Source of the DNA: Tamarix chinensis
Taxonomy: Eukaryota; Streptophyta; Magnoliopsida; Caryophyllales; Tamaricaceae
DNA: 64,000 nt
Direction of reading: 5' to 3'
Assembly: GCA_030549775.1 (NCBI GenBank)
Contig: CM060177.1
Location: 50,033,138-50,097,137, forward strand
Part shown: positions 56,911 to 64,000 of the stretch, one piece after another
Position numbering within the stretch: position 1 is the stretch's first letter
Layout of the letters: every line of letters begins with the position of its first letter
Notes under the pieces: model-generated
What the model was told of the DNA's origin: nothing
The model's database searches: none
What the model saw: only the letters and a program-made list of their open reading frames with translations
Made by a program: the position numbers and the translations under genes

Positions 56911-58620
56911 TTTGGTTGTTGAGAATTGGGTTTTGGTTAGAGATTCGGTTCTCACGATCCTAAATGTTTTAACTGAAAATGTATTTACCTTGTTTCAAGT
57001 AAATTTTAAAATCCGGATTAGCTTGTGAGGATTGTACGATGGGGTAGCATAAGTGACCTTCTGTTTTACTGCCGTGATTGTGGTTTTGTAATTAGTTTAT
57101 TCTCAAGGGGGTAGTAACCCCACTAGATTAACCCTAGTCTTGTAGGTTTTACGGATTGATAACCTTAGTGTGGACCTTGCCGGAATAGATATGATATGAT
57201 ATAAATTGTAATATATATTTTTTTAGAGTTGTGTACTCTTTAAAACTTTCGTTCCTTTATTTTGTGTGAACTTCACGTTATAATTTTTTGTTGTTATTCT
57301 CTTGTAAGATTTTATTTTAAAGAATAGTATTTTCGTAACTTGTTTTGACTTTAAGTATGTACTTCTTTCTTATTTGAATTCCATTGTATTTGATCTGCTA
57401 AGCATTGATTCTCCTCCTTTTATTTTGCTTCCTATGCCTTGTTTGTTTCAACTTTGCTTGGTTTAGTTTTGTAAAACATCGTTTTACTGTTCTTCGGATT
57501 TACTTTTAACCTATTTATTGTGGTTAATGCTTTATTCAATCGTTTTGACAAGTTTTCGCTACTTAGATTTTCCCTTAATTTCGGGGACGAAGTTCCTTTT
57601 TAAGGGGGTAATGATGTAATACCCTGTATTTTTAAAATCCAAATTTATTAAGTTTAATGATTTTATTAATGTAATTTGATGTATATAATTAATTATCTTA
57701 ATTTCGATTTGTCCTATGGATTTATCGACGATTCAAATTCATAGTTAAATTTAGTTAAATTCTTATGAGTTCGATTTTTTGGTTAATAATATATATTCCC
57801 GTTCTTTCTCGTATTTTCATATTTTAGATTTGTTATTTTTTTATTATTATTATAACTTTGTCATGTGATTACGACAATATTTTGAAGTTATATTTTGTTG
57901 ACAAAATTCATTATTTAAATTATAGAATTCCTATTGAATAGTTAAATTTATTGTAATGATTTTATTAGTAGAAAATATTTTCGACTCTAAATTATTCGTT
58001 TCAATTGTTAATATTTTTGGGAAGTTTTTAATTTAGAAGACGTATTCAGGAATTTCTTTCCAAAATTATCTTTATTTTGTTGTATGCTTTTGATTTACAG
58101 GAAATGACTAAATTGGGCTCGAGGTGCTAGAGTTCAACTTAAATATTTTACTACATGCTTTAAATAATTTTCCTTAGTTCTTATAATATATTTCCAGAAA
58201 TAATACATATTTTTTTTTATGTTCATCGGTTATTCCTTCCAAGAGTGTTTCCAAAATTTTTATATAACTCTTTTATTAATTCTGAGCCTTCGGATCTTTT
58301 CAAAATAGATTTTCGATAAATAAATTTTTGATTAAATTCTCTCAATATTAATATTTAATATTTAGTATTTAAATTGAACTTATACCCAGGTACAACAACC
58401 CATAGTTCGTCTCTAAGGGGTAGTTTTTTTTTAAGTGTTGTTTTTATATAGTGTCCCTATTTTCGTGGTTTTAAATTTTCTTTAGTAAGTTTATTCCTAA
58501 GGGGTAGTTTATATTGGTATTAGCGTTAGTTGGTTTTCTATACACTTAGAGCATTTCGACCCTAACCCTAGGCGCTTCCGGAGACTTCGGGGGCGAAGTC
58601 TATTTTTAAGGGGGTAGTGA
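56911..58620 (+). other. Non-coding internal region of the inner element with duplicated polypurine/LTR-head signals
   Basis: AT-rich, with no frame longer than a few dozen codons. CGGGGACGAAGTTCC..TTTTTAAGGGGGTAATGA (57578-57614) is a polypurine tract followed by TGTAATACCCTG at 57615, an LTR head of another family. A second GGGGGCGAAGTC..TTTTTAAGGGGGTAGTGA (58588-58620) precedes the true 3' LTR at 58621. The segment 57615-58590 therefore looks like a captured LTR 5' portion. Confidence 0.7.
58608..58617 (+). promoter_or_regulatory. Polypurine tract of the inner element
   Basis: AAGGGGGTAG, immediately before the 3' LTR start at 58621; primes plus-strand synthesis in this element class. Confidence 0.8.
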
Positions 58621-61600
58621 TGAAATGCCCCGAAAATTTCATATTTTATAAACTACATTTAAAGGATATTTATTATAATAATTATTTAAATAAATTATTT
58701 TTAAATTGAATTAATTAGGGTAAATCAAGAAGACAGTTATAAGTATTTTTATTAGAAGAAAATTTGGGTATTTTAGCTAATTAAGCATTTTATTTCAAAA
58801 ATAAATTAAATAAATTATTTATTTAAAATAAGAAGAAAATAAAAATAGTTTCAAATTAATATTAATTTTATAAATAAATAATTTAATTGGAGAAAATTTG
58901 GGTGTTTTGCTAATTAAAAAGGAATTTGTGGAAAACCTTTTAAAAATCCTAATTTAGCCTAAAAAGGGGATTTTAAATATTAATTTATTTAAATATTATC
59001 ATTTTTAATAACTCAAATATCCTAATTAATTTAATTAATTCAAACCACTATTTTTCTTTTCCTTTTTCTCTTTTCCTTTCTTTTCTTTCTTTTTCTTTCT
59101 TTTTCTTCTTTTCCTTTTTCCTTCTTTTCTTCTTTTTTTCTTCTTCTTCTTTTCTTTTTCTTTTTTCTCCTCTCCGAACTGGGCCAGCCCAGCGGCCCAG
59201 TTCCTCTTTTCCCTTCCTTTCTTCCTTCGGCCCAGCCCGTCCGCGCGCCGTTGCCTCCTTCTCCCGCCTCCAGCGCTGCGTTTTGTCCATCGTTTTACTA
59301 AAACTCGTCGTGTTATTTAATGAGCCAGCCCGCGCGTCCTCCTTCGCCCGTCCCCCTCTACGCCGCGTTTTGACTCCACTTCCACCTAAACCCGTCGTTT
59401 CATTAATGCCTACCTCCCTCGCGCTCGACCGGCCCGGTCTGCCCCTTTCTTTCTTTTCTTTCCTCGCGAACCGCCCGGCCCAGCCTCTTTCTTCTTCCCC
59501 TTCGCGCCTGCCAGCCCCCGACGCCGTCGAACCTGCAACTTCCCCGCCGAAAATGGCGGCATCGGCTACGAGCAGTCTTACCGGCCGATTCACCCACCCT
59601 TCTCTTCCTATTAGCTCGCACATCATCTTGGAATAGTCAATTAACCTTCACTCTCTCTCATTCTCTCTCTCTGGCTTCTCGAATCTTCGACCCGACCCAA
59701 GCAACCGCCGGTCGATTTATGACACCGGCCACCAAAACCCTATCACCCAAACCCATCCTTCCGACCCCCAAAACCCTAATAACCCATCTAAACTCTTTAA
59801 ATAGCCTAATGGTGGGTGTTTTCGAGACTTCTTCCTTCCGAAACCCCAAGTCAGAATCGCCCAGCCACCTCCCCATCAGACGCCATTATCTCCTTCCTCG
59901 GCCAACTTCAACATCTCTTCTTGCTACCAATCTCTTCCCTGAAATTTCCTCTAGCTAACTAAGCCATTCAAATCCTTCGATTCTTCTTGAATGAGCTGCC
60001 ATAACCATGCGAAGTTGGTTAGTTGCTTCGACAGAAAATTTCACCCCGAGACCTTAAACCACCTTCCACCACCACATGCGCCGCTTCTAACACCTTCCAA
60101 ACCAACCATTAAATCCTACTAATTATCCTCTACAGCCCCATATAATTATTTTAATTTTTCTTCCTCTCCATCACCCATTTTCCTAATTTTTGGCCCTCTT
60201 AGATCACTTTTCCGGCCACCTCCGGGAACCACCGCCGGTGCCACCTTCATCCTCCAACTCAAGGTGAAACCCTAAAACTTTTAAATACTTAATTTCGATT
60301 TATTGATAATTATTATGCTTTTATTCTAATTTTTAATGCTAATTCAAGTTTAATTATTATTATTATAATTATTATTATTGTTGTTATCAACTGTATTTTA
60401 ATTTCTAAATTTGGTTTACAGGTCTGGGAGTATTATTGAGTGAGATAAATTATTATTCTCGAATTTTTCCTATTTAATGTAATTATTACATGTTTAATAA
60501 TATTATTAATAATATAATTAATATTATTATTGTTAGTATAATTAGTTATTTGATACTGCAATTATTTCAGGAGAAGTAGAAACCTAAAATTTTAATTAAG
60601 TCTCGTATCTTTGCCTTTTTATTATTATTTTTAGCATTTTTAACATTATTACTAATTATCTTATTATTATTAACCATATTAACTTTATATAATAAGTATA
60701 TGTATAATATTAATATCTTTTTACATTTCAAATAGTATTATCATTAAATGGGGAGGTTTCAAAATCCACTTTGTAAATTTAAGGCTTAGATTATTATTGT
60801 TATTAAGTTTTCTATTAATATTACTACTATTAGTAATAATCTGTTATTATTAAAATTTATATTAATAAATATTATTATTATTATTACCTTTACTAAATTT
60901 ATTTCGGTAAAGGGTAGAAACCCTTATATCACCTTTTTACTTTAAATTATAATAGTATGTATTAATGTTTTAGTGGTTTTGGGCATAATTAATTAAGAAT
61001 CAAGACTTAAGATAAATTAGAAACTAATAGTAGTATAGGAAGGAAGCTAATCCTAGTATTTCTTCCCCATAGTAGGTGAGCCCAGTCAAATCCCTCAAGT
61101 GGAATAGGAGCGTGCTCCAAGACCGGTGTCGTTTTAGGTAAGGAGTGCTAAGGTCTTTATGTGCTTATTTGTATTATGTGCTTCGCATGCTATGTATCAT
61201 GTGTTGTTATTATTAATTATTTCGTATGTGGTATGAGATGGAGTTAAAGTATGTTTTTGTATGGCATGTGTATTATATGTATATGACAATATGTGTTGTG
61301 ACTCTATAAGACATATATGAGAGGACTTTGATGTGATTTGTGCGGGAGAAAGGATGAAAAAGGAGGATGGGGAAAGAATTTGATTAAGGGAAGTGAGTTA
61401 ACCTAATTTTATGGTTTTATAAGGATTAATCTAATGTATGATTTTATGTGTGAAAGAGCAGAATTTATGGTTCGTTGGGAGAATCTAATTTAGGATGTTA
61501 TTTGGGAGACGGTAATTTATGATGTTATCGAATTTATGGTGTGTTTGGGAGAATCTAATTTATGGTGTTAATTGGGAGAATCTAATTTATGATGTTATAT

Positions 61601-63546
61601 GGGATAATCGAATTTATAATTTGTTTGGGAGAATTTAGTTTATGATGTTATTTGGGAGAATGTAATTTATAATATTATATGGGAGAATTTAAGTTATGAT
61701 TTGATTGGGAGAGTTAATTTATAATTTGTTTGGGAGAATCTAATTCATGATGTTATTTGGGAAAATGTAATTTATGATATTATATGGTGGAATCTAATTT
61801 ATGATTTGCTTGGGGGAATTCAATTTATAGTTTTCCTTGGGAGATTCTAATTTATAATTTTATGTGGAAGAATCTTTATGGCTTGAATTTAGGGTTTGGT
61901 ATGGAAGAATCTTTATGGTTTGAATTTAGGGTTCAGTATGGGTGAATCTTTGGTTTTGGTTGGATTGAATTTATGGTTTTGTATGACGGAATCTAGGGTT
62001 TACCTGGTGGTATTAATGGATGTATGTTAGTATTAGGGTTTGTATGATGATATTAAGGTTTGTATGGTGGTAATTATAGTTGTATGGAGGTATTAGGATT
62101 TACATGGTGATATTGATGGTTGAATGGTGGTATTAGGGTTTGCATGGTTGAATTTAGGGTTTCACGTGGAATTTTAGGATTTGCATGAAAACGGTTCAAG
62201 GTTTGCATGGGGAGATTAATGTTTGCATGGAAGATAAATTTACGTGTGAAAAGTTGATTTGGGATGTAAGGGAGGAAGTAGAAGAGTTATTTGGGTGTTT
62301 GAATATTTTGGGTGAAAAATAATACGTAGGACATTATAAGGGTATGGAGGAGACTGAATTATGATTTGTTGTGGTTAATTGAGGTATATGGTGGCTGATT
62401 AGGGTTTTGGTGTTATCATGTGTATATGGTGATTAAAGTGTAATTGTGATGTGTGGTGATTTATGCATGTTTGGTAAAAGCCTTTGAATAAGATACCTAA
62501 AACATTAATCACGTAAAGAGGAAGATGTTGAGCCGGGCCCAGACCGATCCACCGGCATAATAGTGGCCAGGTACTGCGGTAACCTGGAGATCGATCCACC
62601 GGCTTAATAGTGGTAGGGTATGTTACCCTAGTGACCGATCCACCGGCAATAATAGTGGGGGATCCCGAGCTCAACGAACCAAACTATACATGTTGATAAT
62701 AAGTGGGAAGACATTATCTACTTACAGTGGAACACCGTGCGAGAAGGGGCCAGACCGATCCACCGGCTATAATAGTGGCAGGGTATGTTACCCTCGCGAC
62801 CGATCCACCGGCTAAAATAGTGGCAGGGTATGTTACCCTTGCGACCGATCCACCGGCTAAAATAGTGGGGTTCCCGTACTCGTATGGACTTGATAAAAAG
62901 TATGGTGTGAAATGAATTCTAATAATAGATTAATGAAATGATTAATCCAGTCTACAATCGGGCCTTATACTCTTACTTGGATGGTTGTATGTATTTATGT
63001 GATCATATTGGTCTTATGCATTTATAAGCATTCCCTTCTATGTTCTGCATGATTTATGTGTCGGTGTGTTGGCCTTAGTGATCAAGTCTCCTTACTCAGT
63101 ACTGGACCCGTACTGATACTACATTGATTGATGGGTCCTGTGATGATCCACCAATGGTGGGGAGCAGACCTCTTGTGCAGGTTTAAGATCAGAGACTGTT
63201 TTGGGGTGGCAGGCCTGACTTGAGTGAGTAGGCAATCCGGCATTTGACCCATCGGGTTTTATCTTATTTAAATGTATTTCTATTTGTAAGTTACAAGTGT
63301 TTATAAACGTTTATGCGTACTCTGATTTTGTTGTAAGATCTTTTGAATTCTTTTATGAATGGTTAATTTGAATTTAACGTAAAACTTTTCTTTAGCCTTA
63401 GCACTTGGTACTGGAACGGTCGGAGAGAACTGGTCTAGTACTAAGTGTGGCGGTAACATTCCCAGAATTCACAGGTTTTAAGTGTTTCTATCTTAATTGC
63501 TTCTGTTTTCAAAAAAAAAAAAATTAGTGAATTTTGGGGTGTTACA
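58621..63546 (+). repeat. LTR-j, 3' copy (4926 bp)
   Basis: Same layout as the 5' copy: TTTAAATAG at 59796, palindrome at 61107-61118 with donor-like GT at 61138, box clusters 62545-62868, CCACC/GGTGG hairpin 63148-63160, terminal hairpin 63402-63447. Differences from the 5' copy that I noticed are one- to three-base length changes in homopolymers and short repeats. Confidence 0.95.
62545..62868 (+). repeat. Two box clusters of LTR-j, 3' copy (3 + 3 copies)
   Basis: Same boxes and hairpins as 55625-55946, with one extra G after the third box. Confidence 0.9.
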
Positions 63547-64000
63547 GTCGGTCCCCCGGCAGATTGGGAGGCGTTCAAGGATGCTCTTCGTTCCAGATTC
63601 TACCCGGAGAGCCTGAAGAGGGACAAGCTTCGCGAATTCATGCAACTCACCCAAGGGTCGTTGACGGTGCGGCAATATTATGCCCGTTTCACCGAGCTAC
63701 TACGTTTCGCCCCCGGGATTGCCGCTAATGAGTCGACGGTGGTGTTTCAGTTCGAGCAAGGGCTGAACTTTGGCATCCGGAGAATGATGGGCGCCGTACC
63801 GTTCACCGATCTCGCTACACTCTACGAACGCGCCTGCCTTGCCGCCACCTTGGTCCAGGAGCAGACCGACATCCTAGGGAAAAGGAAACTCGATGGACAT
63901 AGTTCGGGGAGCAGAACCCACCCACAGACAGAGAAGCTGAGGAGACCCCCACCGAGAGACCATAGTAGGAGTCATGGTTCCCCAGGAGGATTCTCATGCA
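63547..64000 (+). CDS. Outer-element gag, continuation (runs off the window)
   Basis: The frame resumes at the duplicated GTCGG and stays open to the window end, about 150 codons. It reads ADWEAFKDALRSRFYPESLK, LREFMQLTQGSLTVRQYYAR, FTELLRFAPGIAANES and FEQGLNFGIRRMMG, the C-terminal half of the retrotransposon gag domain. A basic, Ser/Arg/Pro-rich stretch leads toward the expected zinc knuckle outside the window. It is the second half of the gag begun at 51396; codon phase is kept across the insertion. Confidence 0.88.

Larger units (their letters stand above)
51695..63546 (+). mobile_element. Inner non-autonomous LTR element (LARD-like), 11,852 bp, TSD GTCGG
   Basis: LTRs 51695-56621 (4927 bp) and 58621-63546 (4926 bp) flank a 1999-bp internal region. 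GTCGG precedes at 51690-51694 and follows at 63547-63551. A Met PBS (56622) and a polypurine tract (58608-58617) are present. The internal region has no gag or pol coding frame, so movement would need proteins from a relative. The two LTRs appear almost identical; the differences I saw are short indels. It lies in gag of the outer element in the same orientation. Confidence 0.95.

Noticed and set aside
63534..63728. A frame starting at 63534 as a separate gene
   Set aside because: It is out of phase with the gag continuation, which is open from 63547 to the window end and has gag motifs.

Overview
This window is repeat-dense nuclear DNA of a land plant, most likely a flowering plant. The signs are Ty3/gypsy, Ty1/copia and plant L1-type relics, LTRs of about 5 kb, and primer-binding sites matching initiator Met tRNA (TGGTATCAGAGC). 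I found no host gene, rRNA or tRNA. Species and monocot/dicot status cannot be read from it. Nearly everything is transposon inserted into transposon. Names used below: LTR-a to LTR-j, left to right.

Layout. 1-1090: 3' part of a plus-strand LTR (LTR-a). 1091-5640: eroded minus-strand LTR (LTR-b), a TAA microsatellite, a 5'-truncated LINE tail and an RNase H relic. 5641-6513: head of a plus-strand LTR (LTR-c), ending where minus-strand LTR-d (6514-11665) begins. 11865-19960: two decayed minus-strand LTRs (LTR-e, LTR-f), with a Copia solo LTR inside LTR-e. 20754-36150: a decayed minus-strand Ty3/gypsy element (CRM/Reina-like gag-pol). It is split by a 5.39-kb solo LTR with 5-bp TSD (LTR-g, 23372-28759) and by a 5.38-kb L1-type LINE with 17-bp TSD (28882-34260). 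About 36500-39973: another plus-strand LTR (LTR-h), abutting an antisense gypsy integrase fragment. 40321-41620: Copia LTR and gag relic. 42374-46020: decayed plus-strand Tekay/Del-like gag-pol relic carrying a 762-bp TRIM-like element. 46021 to the window end: a large chromovirus (5' LTR-i, PBS, open gag). Its gag is split by a nearly intact 11.85-kb non-autonomous element (LTR-j pair, 51695-63546) with TSD GTCGG.

The main discovery is in the LTRs. Several diverged LTR families share a modular layout: an AT-rich head of 0.1-0.4 kb; a 0.7-1.4 kb pyrimidine-rich block, usually with a TATA-like site; low-complexity or tandem arrays; two clusters of a 19-bp box (CCACCGGCTATAATAGTGG); and a series of short hairpins up to the 3' end. 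Hairpin stems change sequence between families while pairing is kept. Non-Watson-Crick positions I checked become G-U pairs on the LTR sense strand, which points to selection on a transcribed RNA structure. The last hairpin sits 88-100 nt before the LTR 3' end in all six families where I could find it. If the TATA-like site is the promoter, about 4 kb of each LTR is transcribed, and these hairpins would lie in the genomic RNA leader and tail.
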